64,000 nucleotides of DNA from Psococerastis gibbosa (Eukaryota > Arthropoda > Insecta > Psocodea > Psocidae). The translations under genes and the position numbers were made by a program. Below are positions 34,683 to 45,421 of this stretch, piece by piece; position 1 is the stretch's first letter; every line of letters starts with the position of its first letter. The notes under the pieces are model-generated. The model made no database searches, was not told the origin of the DNA, and saw only the letters and a program-made list of their open reading frames with translations. The stretch lies in the NCBI GenBank assembly GCA_963971405.1, contig OZ020484.1, positions 37,904,770 to 37,968,769 of the forward strand, given 5' to 3'.

Positions 34683-35054
34683 CTAATGCATGCGCATGTC
34701 AAATTTTGGATAGCCGCCTTTATCCCGGCAAGTTCTTTGGACAATCTTCCATTTTGTGTGTCCGTATTTTCCGACGGGGTAACAATGATACTCGGTGCTG
34801 CTGAGACCTGTCATTACGCCGGTGATGGAATGCTTTAATAACAGAGCCACACGCAACGCAACAAGACCCGGCCGCTCATAAGTCAAACATAGCACGTTAG
34901 AGCAACCATCTGCGGCGAGTAATGTATGTCTTCTCATTGTGATTATTCTCCAATGATATTCGTTGGCTGTATTTTCAATTTGATAGACACCGGTATGATA
35001 TTGGTCGTATTCAAGGTTGTTTTTGGTTTTATTATAAACAATTTCGTTGGCCAT
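34683..35054 (-). other. unidentified 123-codon open frame
   Basis: Starting at the ATG of 35052-35054 the frame reads MANEIVYNKTKNNLEYDQYH.. and ends ..GYPKFDMRMH. It is one of the longest open frames outside clear repeats and is GC-richer than its surroundings. It lies directly beside the end of the tandem-repeat element at 34183-34677. No domain, signal peptide or membrane segment is evident, and a partial transposon or host gene is equally possible. Chance openness cannot be excluded because the antisense strand was not compared codon by codon. Confidence 0.25.
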
Positions 35055-35149
35055 GATTGCACCGCCTCGCCACCACAAAGGCCACGATGATTTTTAACTT
35101 AATCGTGCAATAAACACCGCTTCAAGTGCATGGGGTTCCTCAGGCGATT

Positions 35150-35735
35150 CCTTTAAGAGTGTACGTCCCGTAGGAAATTGGCAGCCCCAAATTCACAATA
35201 ATACTTCTTATTTTTTATGTATCATATAACGGTACCTGTTATTAATTTTTGGTTTTGCCGTCTTTTTCATGAATCTAGTATTTGATGTGACACTGACATT
35301 TGAGTCCTCAATCATTTTTATATAAGAGATACGGTACCAAAAATGAAATTACCCTATTATATGATGCATGAAGTAGTCTTCTACAACTTAAATGAGCCAA
35401 ATCTTTCATTTCTTGCTTAGTTAATTAAATAAACATAGAAAGCCAGACTGAATTTAGCAAGAAATGCCAAAAGTCATATTTATTTGAACACCGAGATATT
35501 GTGTAGTCTTTATTTAATTTAATCTCATATTACCTACACATTAATTTATTGTACTACCGTATTATATTCTACTTTGTAAATTGGCTGCACCTCACTTCCA
35601 CGCGTTGAAAAATGTGAGGGATCCCAAACATCATCGTTGCTTAACAAATTCTGTATTGTAATTTTGGGAATTAAATGATTATTATTATAAATAATACAGA
35701 AGTATTAAATTTGGGGCTGTCAATTTCCTACGTGG
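35150..35735. mobile_element. fold-back MITE, family D (copy 1, expanded centre)
   Basis: The left end TTTAAGAGTGTACGTCCC and GTAGGAAATTGGCAGCCCCA is mirrored by TTTGGGGCTGTCAATTTCCT and ACG at 35708-35732. Subterminal GATGCATGAAGTAGTCTTCT and TTGCTTAGTTAATTAAATAA are shared with the copies at 52563 and 58093. The central ~250 bp is unique to this copy. Confidence 0.7.
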
Positions 35736-36329
35736 TTGGCTCAGGTCAATACCTATTACTACTCAAGCCCCGAGGGGCACCTGCCCCCCCCCCCCCCCAG
35801 CCAAATATTACTTCCACCGCCTCTCGTATCTAATTATTGTAAAATAGCAACTATTCGTTGAAACCTATCTGAGGTTTTGAGCTGAGCAGACAAAACAATA
35901 TTTAAAAGGCGGCGGCAACCTACCCCCCGCCGCCTTCTATACATACATACATACAAATAAGCCGTTTAGTACAGAGGTGCAATCCCTAATCCCGGCCATC
36001 CTTCAACGTCTCTCATACCTTTTAATTTCCCTTGTAGTACATGGCTCACTTAATTTGATGAATCGCCCGCTCTGCATCCTAGGCCGCATCTTTGCCCCCC
36101 GCTGACTTCATACTACCACATATAACAAACATACTGGGGGATCTCTGTGCGTAGGACCTCTACTGACAGAAAAAAACCACCGCAGTCCCTGCAAGACGAA
36201 TAAACTTCAATAAATCTTCAGGTCAGCTATAACTGGCCATTGGATTTTAATGAACCACTGCTGTGAATGTTGTATGTTATCAAAGTAACAACAATTAAAG
36301 GTACAAAGAAACTATTTAAGTATAATGTA
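35736..36329. other. no confirmed gene; C-run and CATA repeat
   Basis: A run of about 16 C at 35785-35800 follows GCCCCGAGGGGCACCTG, suggesting another G/C-run MITE scrap. CATACATACATACATACA lies at 35939-35956. The rest is unstructured. Confidence 0.4.
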
Positions 36330-37263
36330 CCGGTAAACCGGGGCAAAGTCGATCATCATTATGGGGTTTCAGTATGTTTTCGAAGTACCATTTCAGTTTT
36401 TTGACAAGGGACCTGTGCGTAACAAAAGATTACTCTATCGTCAATGCTATGCCAATGGTTTTCAATACGTTTTGTGGAAAAATAATCGGTTTTAATATTA
36501 TTTTGTTGTGATCGACTTTACCCGGTGAGTGGGGCAAAGTCGATCACTCATCTTATTTTGAATGTTAATCAACTTGAAATCGATTTCGATCAATTTTAGG
36601 TGTTTATAGACCTAACTCCGTTAGGTTGGCTTAGTAATAGCAGGAAAAATTCCTTATTTATTTGTTTATTTATATGCAAACCATGGTTTCCCTAAAATTT
36701 ATAAAACACTCTATTTTCTTCAGGAATCTAAAAAAAATCTCTTTGCAACTAACTGTACCACAACTGCATGATTGTTTAAACAAAGCGCAACTTCTCTGAG
36801 AAGTAATATTAGCAAATAAAAATAATTTCTAGGACATACTATAGAAGGGTAATAGTGATCGACTTTTCCCTGTTTCGACATGCGTCCACATTTTCCCTCC
36901 AAACATGCGGAATTGAGAAGTATTTTTTGGTTTGGTGGAAAAAAATAAAATTTCAACGAACATGCTAAGATTCCAGTCTAGTCATAATAAGTGATATGGC
37001 AATATAACTTAGTTACATGTACCATGAAAAATTGAAAATTAAATTTAAAAAAAAAACAAATAACTTCTAGCCACCAATAACACCTTAACAAAACAAAAAT
37101 CTGCCATATGTTCCAAAAATCATGAAAATATAACTCATTAACAAATTATCTGCTGCCACGGCAAACTTTCAATGCCTAACCCAGTTGTGCGGGAAATTAA
37201 AAACCCGGACAGTGAACTTTGTTCGAAGTTTACCCATGTGATCGACTTTTCCTCCGTTTACGG
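36330..37263. mobile_element. 934-bp TIR element with TA flanks, family O
   Basis: The left end CCGGTAAACCGGGGCAAAGT then CGATCA pairs imperfectly with the right end TGATCGACTTTTCC then TCCGTTTACGG, and TA lies on both sides (36328-36329 and 37264-37265). Further copies of GATCGACTTT-type motifs lie inside (36513, 36533, 36857). TA flanks suit Tc1/mariner-like or related elements, but no DDE/DDD domain or long frame remains. A SINE A tail is inserted at 36601-36674. Confidence 0.65.
36601..36674 (+). mobile_element. SINE family A tail (copy 7)
   Basis: Only the last ~70 bp are present: CCTAACTCCGTTAGGTTGGC, TTAGTAATAGCAGG and TTCCTTATTTATTTG. Severe 5' truncation is typical of target-primed reverse transcription. 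Confidence 0.75.
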
Positions 37264-37265
37264 TA

Positions 37266-38670
37266 TAATGTGTAACCGGTAGAGGAATTAGATGAAGGAA
37301 GATGACGAAGAAGAGGAAAGTAGGTATTGCTGACCAATGCGCCAACTCAAGAGGACCGCAGAGGAAGGAGTACCAAGAGGATGTCGTGAAGGACCCAGGG
37401 TTCGACACCTATAAAGGACTGAAAAGGACCGCACAAAACAGACAAGAGTGGAGGAGAAGAATACAACATTCGCTGTAAACCAATCCATAGATTGCAACTA
37501 AAATAGAAGAATTTGATGCAGGGGTCAGCATATCACCCCGGGAACTATTTTTTCATATCTTTTTTCTCTGATTTCTGTAAAACTTAAGTTCTTACGGCTC
37601 GTTTAAATAACGGCTGATAAACGTTCAAGAAGGCTCAGGCCATGGAAAAACCATTTAGCCTACTAGCCGTGTTATCGGACGTCACTCTGTAGTCCTTTTT
37701 AGGGGAGGACTCATTTAAAATAAATGTATTTGCCTATTGTACATACGTACATAATGTAGATTTTGCGCGTTGCTGCAGTGACTGCTGCAGATCCGAGAAT
37801 ACGAAATGTATTAACACCAGGCCAGAAAGAAAATTATACAAATGAATGAATGCTAAGATGGTCATAGTAAAAAAAAAACTAATTTTCAAAAGTACCGTCT
37901 TTCATACAATATAGCGTATTGCAATTTCGTCCTGGGTCATGTCATGACTGTTTGTTTAAATACTATTTATATATATATATCGTCGCTGACTATGCAAAAC
38001 TGCGTAAGTTACATTTCTCTACTTTTGCAGGAGAGAGGAAAAACTATTGCGCATTCAATTGCACCTTATGATACGCGCTAATGTTCGGTAATTTCTGTTG
38101 TGTTAAATTTTCGTTTGTTACCTATGTTTAGTTTATAAGACGATGCGGACTTTAATAATTTAGCAAGTCAATGTATAACGTCGATTTCGAATAAAATTTC
38201 ACTTACGCGGTTTTGCATGGTTAGCAACGATATACAGTATATAAAAATCAATGTTATGCGTATGTTTGTAGCAAATGCGTTCCGAAACCATTGATCAGAT
38301 TATGATGAAATTTTGGTAGGGTGTTCTGGAGACGCTCCCTGCCCCAAAAGAACATCAATACATAAACGATTTGTTAAAAATGGTATGGGCATTGGAAGTA
38401 TAGCAAACAACATAAAAAACTAAATAAAGATCAAAATTTTGGAACGGACAAGTATTGTATACCCAATCACCCTATTTTATTACACACTCGAATATTGTTC
38501 CAATATTCGCACCAATAAATATGGGTCAAAGAAAAATTGGAAAGTGTAATGCCTAAATTCAGTTTCAAATCAAACACCTGTACTTCAGCATAAACACTCC
38601 AAATATTTCTTCAATCGATTAAATATTAAAGTGGGTAATCAGGAAAAATGTTAAGCGGTACGAAGTTTAC
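37266..38670. other. no recognisable feature
   Basis: A (TA)n stretch lies near 37970-37979. Frames of 69-79 codons on the minus strand at 37169-37497 lack motifs and partly overlap the end of element O. Confidence 0.4.
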
Positions 38671-39111
38671 CTGTGGGCTGATTATGGCGATTGGTATTAA
38701 CTCACTCCAGCAGCCTGATCGAGGCAATTATAATACCGGGGTTAAATAAATACCCTAGGATTATAACTGTAAACAAACAAATTTTGAATAGCACTTTCCA
38801 TTGTAAAATTATCTTGTTTACATTTTTAATACCAGGTATTAATGTATTATATTAGGACATGTAGAATGGTGGTACGGACTCTGACTTTCACCCGAAAGGT
38901 TGTTGGTTCGAGTCCTACACTTCCTACATTTTCTGGTCATGCTTCGGAGGGCATGTAGAGCAGGCAGTTCCGGGCCTTCCTAGTTGAGTGTAAGAGAGGG
39001 CTTTATAGCCCTAACTCCGCTAGGTTGGCTTAGTAATAGAACAAAAAGTCCTTATTTATTTTATTTTTTTATTTTATATTAACCCCGGTATTATAATCGC
39101 CATGATCACAC
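38671..39111. mobile_element. TIR element, family M (copy 1), split by a SINE
   Basis: The left side carries GGCTGATTATGGCGATTGG and, 45 bp later, a variant ending CAATTATAATACCGGGGTTA. The right side is AACCCCGGTATTATAATCGC then CATGATCACACG, the inverted counterpart. The interior AACTGTAAACAAACAAATTT then TGAATAGCACTTTCC is shared with 61621-61744. SINE A copy 8 occupies 38855-39073. Confidence 0.65.
38855..39073 (+). mobile_element. SINE family A (copy 8), full length with 8-bp TSD
   Basis: Flanked by TTATATTA at 38847-38854 and 39074-39081, which fixes both ends: 5' GGACATGTAGAATGGTGG-type sequence and 3' AAGTCCTTATTTATTTTATT. It has a B box at GGTTCGAGTCC, the central GAGGGCATGTAGAGCAGG and the hairpin AGAGGGCTTTATAGCCCT. 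This copy is the best reference for the family: 219 bp. Confidence 0.9.
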
Positions 39112-40447
39112 GTTTCACATCATATTAGTTTCACTAGGATATTAATTATCCATGTCTAATAAATACGAGTAACTTGACAGACAATTTTTATCATTTGCTA
39201 CTTACATATTTCTATTTAATATCAAACCCCGAACTTCACATACGCATATGTATGTATTCGGTATGTGAATAATCATCCACTTGCACCACAGAATGTAGAC
39301 ACACCCTACCAGCATCGTCCACAATGAGTGGCAGAAGCCCAGACGTGTTTATGAGGACATTGAGATAATGGAAGAAAGGCGACAACCAGGTGAAAATGTG
39401 TGAGAGGTTGATGAAGCGGAAATGATGCTGAGAGGTCATGTAAACAAAAGACAACCCTTCGTCGGGGCCCCGCTGGGCCAACACTGGAACTAATAGCTAA
39501 TCCCCGTGATGGCAGGGGTGCGCCCTCACCGCCTGGGCCCCATCAAGGTCGCCTCCTTTCTTCGGAATGTATGTCTAAAAAAACCAATCAAGGATAACTT
39601 TCCAAAAATTGTGTGAACAAACGCTAAAATATACAGTATACTTATTTTGACTAAATTAATTAGTATCTCAATCCACAGCCACAAGCATTAGAGTAGTCTT
39701 CATAAGAAATACAGTACAAATTCGCGGTAAATTTATATTTTCTCACCTAAAACATTATTACTCTACTTACAAAACAAGATACATGGGATTTTATTGAAAA
39801 GCAGTCTGCGGGGCAAATATTCTACTTCTCTCGTTTGTATTTCTTATTTAGTACTATTGTCTATTCTTAGATGTTAGTAGCTGTGAATCAAGAAATTAAT
39901 TGATTTCGCAACAAAAAAACAACAAATTTAGAACGGTTTACCTTAACAATTGAAGTAAAAAATAATAATAATAAAATAGGAACAGTGGACCCAAATCGCA
40001 AAAGAAAAAAATATTGATGTGAAGTCAACCCACCGAAGCCGTTCAACGGCATTTTTAAGTTAAATATAAAGTAAAACAAGAAGAGACTGAATTAAGAAGC
40101 TGAGTTGCAGATTTAAAGCAAAAACTGATGTTGACTGAAGCAACGACCAGCACAAGAGTTTTTATGGAAACCCGCTGCATTGTCGTCTGCTAGATTCGTT
40201 TGTTCCATTCCAATTGACTTACAATTAATCTATTCTTTATTCAAAAGAATTCAAGAACATTCGTGCTCAGGGGCATCAATGCAGAGTTCTATTCTGGAGG
40301 GGGGGGGGGGGGTTACAAAGCAAACCTATTTCACACCTAATACCAGAGGAGGGGTAATTATCGAGCTTGATTTTCACAACAGAAGAGGCTATCGAATATT
40401 ATATATTCAGATTTCGGATTTGAATCAAGTTAGTTACTGGTCTCAGT
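39112..40447. other. no recognisable feature; G-run
   Basis: A GC-rich patch lies at 39460-39545 (CGTCGGGGCCCCGCTGGGCC) without a recognisable repeat. A 14-nt G-run lies at 40299-40312 within an otherwise unmatched segment. Confidence 0.4.
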
Positions 40448-40963
40448 AGAGGTCTTCACAGTGTTGGTGTCATCGAGTTATACCTAGTTATGTGTGTTAT
40501 ATCAAGTAAAGTTAACACCCCGATAACCAAGCTAACCAGCGTTCTATCCTAAACCCACTTCCAAGTTGGTTAACTGTGCTATTTAGCTTGCGCTGCGATC
40601 GATAGCACAGGTTTGACCACCGCCATCTTTGTTTTTGTTGATTGATTTGAAACACGCGTTTAAAATTTTGTAGTATTTAAATTTAATTGTATAATCTATT
40701 ATCACAAGGAATTACAGTAAATACTTAAAATTATAATAACAAAAATGAACAAAAAATGTAAACAAATGTGGCACTAGAGTAGACTTCTGCCACTTTCTTT
40801 AAACCCGTGCCACGAAAGTCTAACTACTACCACTTTGTTTACACTGTTAAATACTTTCGATATAGCATGATAACTCACTCCCGAGGTCCACTAACGATTG
40901 TATGTTAACTTGGATGGCACATCTAACTCGATAACTCGATAACACCAACACTGTGAAGACCCC
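40448..40963. mobile_element. 516-bp TIR element, family R
   Basis: The left end AGAGGTCTTCACAGTGTTGG then TGTCATCGAGTTA is mirrored by TAACTCGATAACACCAACAC then TGTGAAGACCCCT. The TIRs are about 33 bp with few mismatches. The interior holds smaller inverted pieces and no coding frame. No target duplication could be defined. Confidence 0.7.
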
Positions 40964-42072
40964 TAAGTATTCGTAGTCGTACTAAATGTAACGCTAACTA
41001 CAAGAGGAAAAACCAGTAACCGCGAAAAAAAACTACAAGATATCCGTGCCGCATATGCGTAAGGTGACCATTCACCCCGTTTAGGCCGGAGCGGTCCCGT
41101 TTTGAATCCGCATTTCCCGGTGTCTCCAAACAGAAAATAGTCCCGGTTTCCGAAACATTTTGAATAACAAAGGATTTAAAAATGAATCTGGATTTATTGA
41201 GACAAGTTTGCATTGTAGGATTCGCCCTTAGTACATCTGTACTAGATACATACTGTAGTATATGTATCCTACTATTGAATATAAGCTAAAATGTAACAGA
41301 AATAAAATACCAACCAACCACATTAGCCAAGCAACCGTACCATCAACAGCTACAGGAATTATGCAAATAAATAATCCTTCGAAACTATATAATAACCCCT
41401 TTAACGAAAGGGTTGTCTGCAGTTTAAGACCAGGAAATGACATAGATTGAAGGAAAGAGCTGCTGGGACAGTAATCTGAAGGGGGTCAAAGTGGATGTTT
41501 AGGGAAATATCAGCTGCGTGACAATGGGCTCGAACCACCGAGTTTCCACTCGAAAAGGTTTCTGCGGTAATGCCTTTGTCAATACCACTACGGGACTAGT
41601 CATTATCACCTCCATATTCCCATCGCGTTAGACACTTCAGCACGTGAATTTATTCGCAACATCAGCCAACGGTTTTACCTGCTCTAGAAATTCAAAGATG
41701 ACAGATACGTTTCTATTTAATATGTATTACTACCTAGTAGACCTATGGTAGCTGGAAACCGTCGCGTAACTTAAGAGCACGTGATAATACGTAAAATTAA
41801 GAATAGAAACGACAACAGTATATACGAGCATGGGCATCTCCAACTATGGGCAGTAATTAATTGAATTTCAAGTTATGACCCCATCAACCAGAATATAAAA
41901 TTTTACAGTTTTCGTTTTCACGTTGTACGCTAGAAGAATTTTGCAGTAGTTGTACTACTTCTGTATTTCTTTGGTGAGTGCTTTCACTAGTCAATACAGG
42001 ATGTAGGCTATATTTCTAAAGCATGAATTATATGAATGTTTGTTTTTATATGCAAAAGATTAATTCCATAAA
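40964..42072. other. no confirmed feature; SINE-like box
   Basis: The minus strand at 41525-41612 carries GTAGTGGTATTGAC and, about 45 nt later, GGTGGTTCGAGCCCATTG, an A/B-box-like pair spaced as in a tRNA-derived SINE, without a second copy. Frames at 41228-41450 open on both strands without motifs. Confidence 0.4.
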
Positions 42073-42237
42073 ATTAATTAAATTAATGCAGCCAAATTGC
42101 ATCTTCAGTCGCCTCACTAAGTCACTTATACAGCACCTACTTGGCTACTTGTGTTGAGTTACGACACGTCTCCAATCAAATGGGGCGCAAAGACTCGCAC
42201 AAGTAAAAGGGCGCTAACATCGCACCACCGAAGCCTG
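42073..42237 (-). mobile_element. SINE family N (copy 5)
   Basis: On the minus strand: GGTGGTGCGATGTTAGCGCC (head), TGTGCGAGTCTTTGC (B-box-like), GGAGACGTGTCGTAACTCAA, GTGACTTAGTGAGGCGACTG. The 3' end is more diverged than in the other copies. Confidence 0.6.
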
Positions 42238-43156
42238 TGATATGAAAAAAGGGTGGGACATCTCTTTACATTCGCATCCTCTGACAGTGGCCGCTATTTT
42301 CGGTTCCATTGCTTAATTAAAATTTATGAACTTTATTCGTCATCTAGTCGGAATAATTCAGCAAACATTTGTACATACAAACATAAAGTAAGTACTAAGG
42401 GACAGGAACTATATAGAATTAACATTATAGGTAGTATAAAATGGGTAGTAAAAACTCCAAAAGAAAGTTAACACAAGAGACATAAAATCTAAATCAAACA
42501 TAGGGTGAGTGGAAAAGAGAGCTGTTATACTACAGCTGTTACGACGATGTAACAACACACTTCGATTAACATCTACCGAGTAATTATAATTTACATTTAC
42601 TAATTGGACAAACAAAACCACCCTAAGTTCCATCAAAGCAGTTTTGTTTCTTCATTTAACAGAAGCGTCAAAAAGTTGTTCATCAATATCACAACAGTAC
42701 AGACTTTCTGGGCCACTGCGCGTACGTATATACACGTGCTTAAAAACAAGGTAAGCTCACAGAACTTAATTATCTGTTTACTAAAAGTAATTTATCTTGA
42801 TTTAAACACCAGATTTTATAGACCGCCTTCTCTTACATGTGAGAACAAAATTTGAGGCAAAACGTGAAACTATTTTTTTTCTATTTCGATTTTTTCACCT
42901 ATGAACTTTTCAATTAGGGGAATTAGCAGTCTTAAATAAATTACAGTAAATAGGTAGGTACTGTACAATAATGTAGATATTTTTGTTCGTTAATAACAAT
43001 AAAAGATTTTCTCCCATCAGCAGTTAAAGAAAATTAAAATTGATCAATTTACGATTAATACGGCAGCTTTTTATACAATTTTTGGGGGAAAGTACCGACA
43101 TTGCGTTTAGCGTTGGATGGTCGGGAACCGAGAACAAGTTCACTGACCACTGATAT
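42238..43156. other. no recognisable feature
   Basis: Short frames only; AT-rich. No repeat of the window recurs here. Confidence 0.4.
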
Positions 43157-43212
43157 TTGCTTTCCAATTTATACGCAGCTAAGGAAAGCTTTGTGATGGT
43201 AAAATTTCAATG
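43157..43212 (-). mobile_element. terminal fragment of family I
   Basis: TTGCTTTCCAATTTATACGC, AAGGAAAGCTTTGTGATGGT and AAAATTTC form the inverted right end of the family I elements at 10863 and 18507. The rest of the element is absent. Confidence 0.6.
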
Positions 43213-43327
43213 GGTTCTGCGTTGCTCCACTCTTAAAATCAAGAAATTCCCTGATTCGTTTGCAAGTTCTGGCCAACCGCAGTTGAGTAATTGAATTACA
43301 CAGTACTGCACAAAGGTATATTGTATT

Positions 43328-43336
<9 letters not shown>

Positions 43337-43363
<27 letters not shown>
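43337..43363. repeat. AT dinucleotide microsatellite
   Basis: About 13 consecutive TA units. It gives the spurious YIYIYIYIYIY tract in a minus-strand frame. Confidence 0.85.
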
Positions 43364-43367
<4 letters not shown>

Positions 43368-43738
43368 TCGCAACGTACAGTACTCATGGTATAATACTGC
43401 TACCTACTACTATTGCATAGAAAATTAAATGGAGCACGAGTAGAACAATTTATATTGGAACATAATACTGTAGTAAACGATACATTTTAATGAAATGCGG
43501 CGTTAATTAAAACAATTTCTGAAACTGTGTTGGGTGTTCGTGCGCACCAAAATTAGTGCACCCACCATAATGAATCTTTACAACAAAAGAAATGCCGCCG
43601 GTAATTATACCTAAGGCCAAAAGGCACCGTTGGTTATGTGTGTGCACCAGAGCTGCGAGAAATGGGGAAGTCAATACAACACTTGTCAAGAAAGGATTTT
43701 ATTTCGGATAGGGCTGGGATCCCATTAGTATGTAACCA

Positions 43739-43783
43739 GCCCATAACCAGGGAGCTGCAGCCCCCAGCCCCCTGGTTATGGGC
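43739..43783. repeat. perfect 14-bp hairpin
   Basis: GCCCATAACCAGGG and CCCTGGTTATGGGC flank a 17-nt C-rich loop (AGCTGCAGCCCCCAGCC). It is too short for a transposon. It could be a small structured RNA, an excision remnant or a recombination product. Confidence 0.65.
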
Positions 43784-44690
43784 ATGATACTTGTAGTACA
43801 GGTAGCACATTGGTTGTCGCTAGGACGCCATAGTAATAAGGTGGCAAGGAGTGACAATCCTAGTTAGAATTGATGAATTTATTGGTTAACGGTAAAATGG
43901 TAAACGAATTATTGGCAATAATAGAAATGATTTATTCCTTAGAAATATTCGATAATTAGTCCAGTAAGCTTAGAATTCCTTATATCGGGTGAGTTCGGAA
44001 AAGTTAGGTACTAGCTCAACTTTTGTATTTTGGCTCCTCAGCATGTGCAGAGTCAAAACTACCCTAAAATTCCGTGTACGCTAAACGTATTATGGGGGTA
44101 AGTGCCTCATCCCCAAAGCGGGCGGGTGAATTCAGTTTTTAAATTTTAGCAGGGTAATTATTCACTTCATATTGGAAATTTAAAATACCTGCAAGACGAA
44201 AATATGAAAGGTTCAGTTTAGCCAAAACCAAGGGGTTTGCAATTTTTCAAGATTATGCAGTTTTTCAAATTAATGCAAATTTCTAACATCATAAATTATA
44301 TTGGAGGAGGTGTTGTTTTAAGTTTTTTGTTGTGTTATGAACTAAATTTCACCTGAAAACAATAATAGAATGATAAATATTTAAACTGATTGTGCAGATG
44401 CGCACGAAGCGCATCACAGCACCAGCATGCGACTACTCACCAGAAATGAAAATCAATGTCATGCTGGTTGATTAAATTTAAACCCTTTTTTCTAACTTTT
44501 GGGAAAGGTAAGCACTAGAGTTCTCTATAGGAGAGATGGTACATTCGGCGCGCCAAAAATATATTTTAATGTAATGTACTAGTGAAATAATCATGTTTAA
44601 CTTGTGGTATGTTGTGCTTGCATTTGAATGCATTCGAAATTACTTTTAGCCTTTTAGGATCTATATCTGTTTAAATGTAGATACTTATAT
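43784..44690. other. mostly featureless; family H fragment at 44527-44575
   Basis: TATAGGAGAGATGG..GCCAAAAATATATTTT matches the opposite end of family H (57526 copy). An imperfect stem CCAGCATGCGAC/GTCATGCTGG lies at 44431-44466. Confidence 0.45.
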
Positions 44691-45108
44691 GGCGAAGCTT
44701 TTCTCGTCCAATCTACAAGGGATTGGAATAAACTGCCCTGTAGCATAAGGTCCCAGCCATCCCTTGCCACTTTCAAAAAAAGCCTCAGGTCTCACCTGCT
44801 AGCCCGGCAAAGGTCGGTATCCCAGCATTAGGCCTTGACACAGCCCATGCTATTTTGAGTTCTTTTTGGGCAGTTAGGCCAATACTTATTGTTGTTTTTC
44901 TCGTTTCTGTTTTGTTTTTGTTTGTGTTTTCATTGAATTAGGGAAACTTTAGGACAATACTAACAACACTAGTCCTAAGAATCTTGATTATTGTAATACT
45001 AACCATTCCTTGTCTTACCTGGGTGAGCCCATAGAAGATTTTCTAGTCTTATGGTTCGCCCAGGTAAAAATAAAGTCGTTATTTATTTATTATTTATTTA
45101 CTTATTTA
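44691..45108 (+). mobile_element. LINE remnant: C-terminal codons plus 3' UTR, (TTTA)n tail
   Basis: From 44691 to the TAG at 44829-44831 the frame reads GEAFLVQSTRDWNKLPCSIR then SQPSLATFKKSLRSHLLARQ. WNxLP..IR...SLxTFKxxLxxHLL is the standard C-terminus of CR1/jockey-type LINE ORF2 proteins. The ~270-nt 3' UTR ends with a stem (ACCTGGGTGAGCCCATA against TATGGTTCGCCCAGGT) and AAATAAAGTCGTTATTTATT repeats. The copy is 5'-truncated and dead. It ends about 50 bp downstream of the candidate exon's donor, inside the presumed intron. Confidence 0.8.
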
Positions 45109-45161
45109 TACTAATTCGTGAAGTGTAGTGAGAGCCGCCCTAGACAATGAATGTTGCTTAC

Positions 45162-45376
45162 CGGTAATAGGAGAAGCCCTGTGGGACGTGCAGGTCCATG
45201 GGCATGGCGGAATGGTGGTGGCCGGCAGCGGGGTGGGGGTAGCCCGCCTCGGGCATCAGCCCCCCGCCCCCCGCCACCGCCCCGTGGTGGTGCCCCAGCA
45301 TTGCGGCCGCCCATGGCGACGCCGCGAACCCCCCCGGGTGCTCCAGCTCGAATCCGCGGGACACAGAACAGTGCAT
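45162..45376 (-). CDS. candidate first coding exon of a His/Gly/Ala-rich transcription-factor-like protein
   Basis: On the minus strand the exon runs from the acceptor TTTTTTTTTCTTGCAG (AG at 45418-45417, exon from 45416) to the donor CG|GTAAGC (exon end 45162). The first in-frame ATG is at 45376, preceded by an in-frame TAG at 45385-45383. This suggests 40 nt of 5' UTR in this exon and a non-coding exon upstream. It encodes 71 codons plus 2 nt: MHCSVSRGFELEHPGGF, two HHH clusters (residues 29-31 and 53-55), a GGGG stretch (36-39), and a distinctive non-repetitive end MPMDLHVPQGFSYYR. Composition and layout resemble the disordered N-terminal regions of homeobox and other developmental regulators, presumably nuclear. 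GC content is far above the surroundings. No DNA-binding domain exon was found on the minus strand to the left. Two other frames are also open across the exon, so reading-frame choice is a judgement. Gene not identified. Confidence 0.45.
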
Positions 45377-45421
45377 GAAGCGCTAGCGCTTCCGGGGGTG
45401 AACCATCGTGGCAGCCCTGCA

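Noticed and set aside
41525..41612. Possible tRNA or new SINE on the minus strand
   Set aside because: A/B-like boxes are present, but no cloverleaf, tail or second copy was found.
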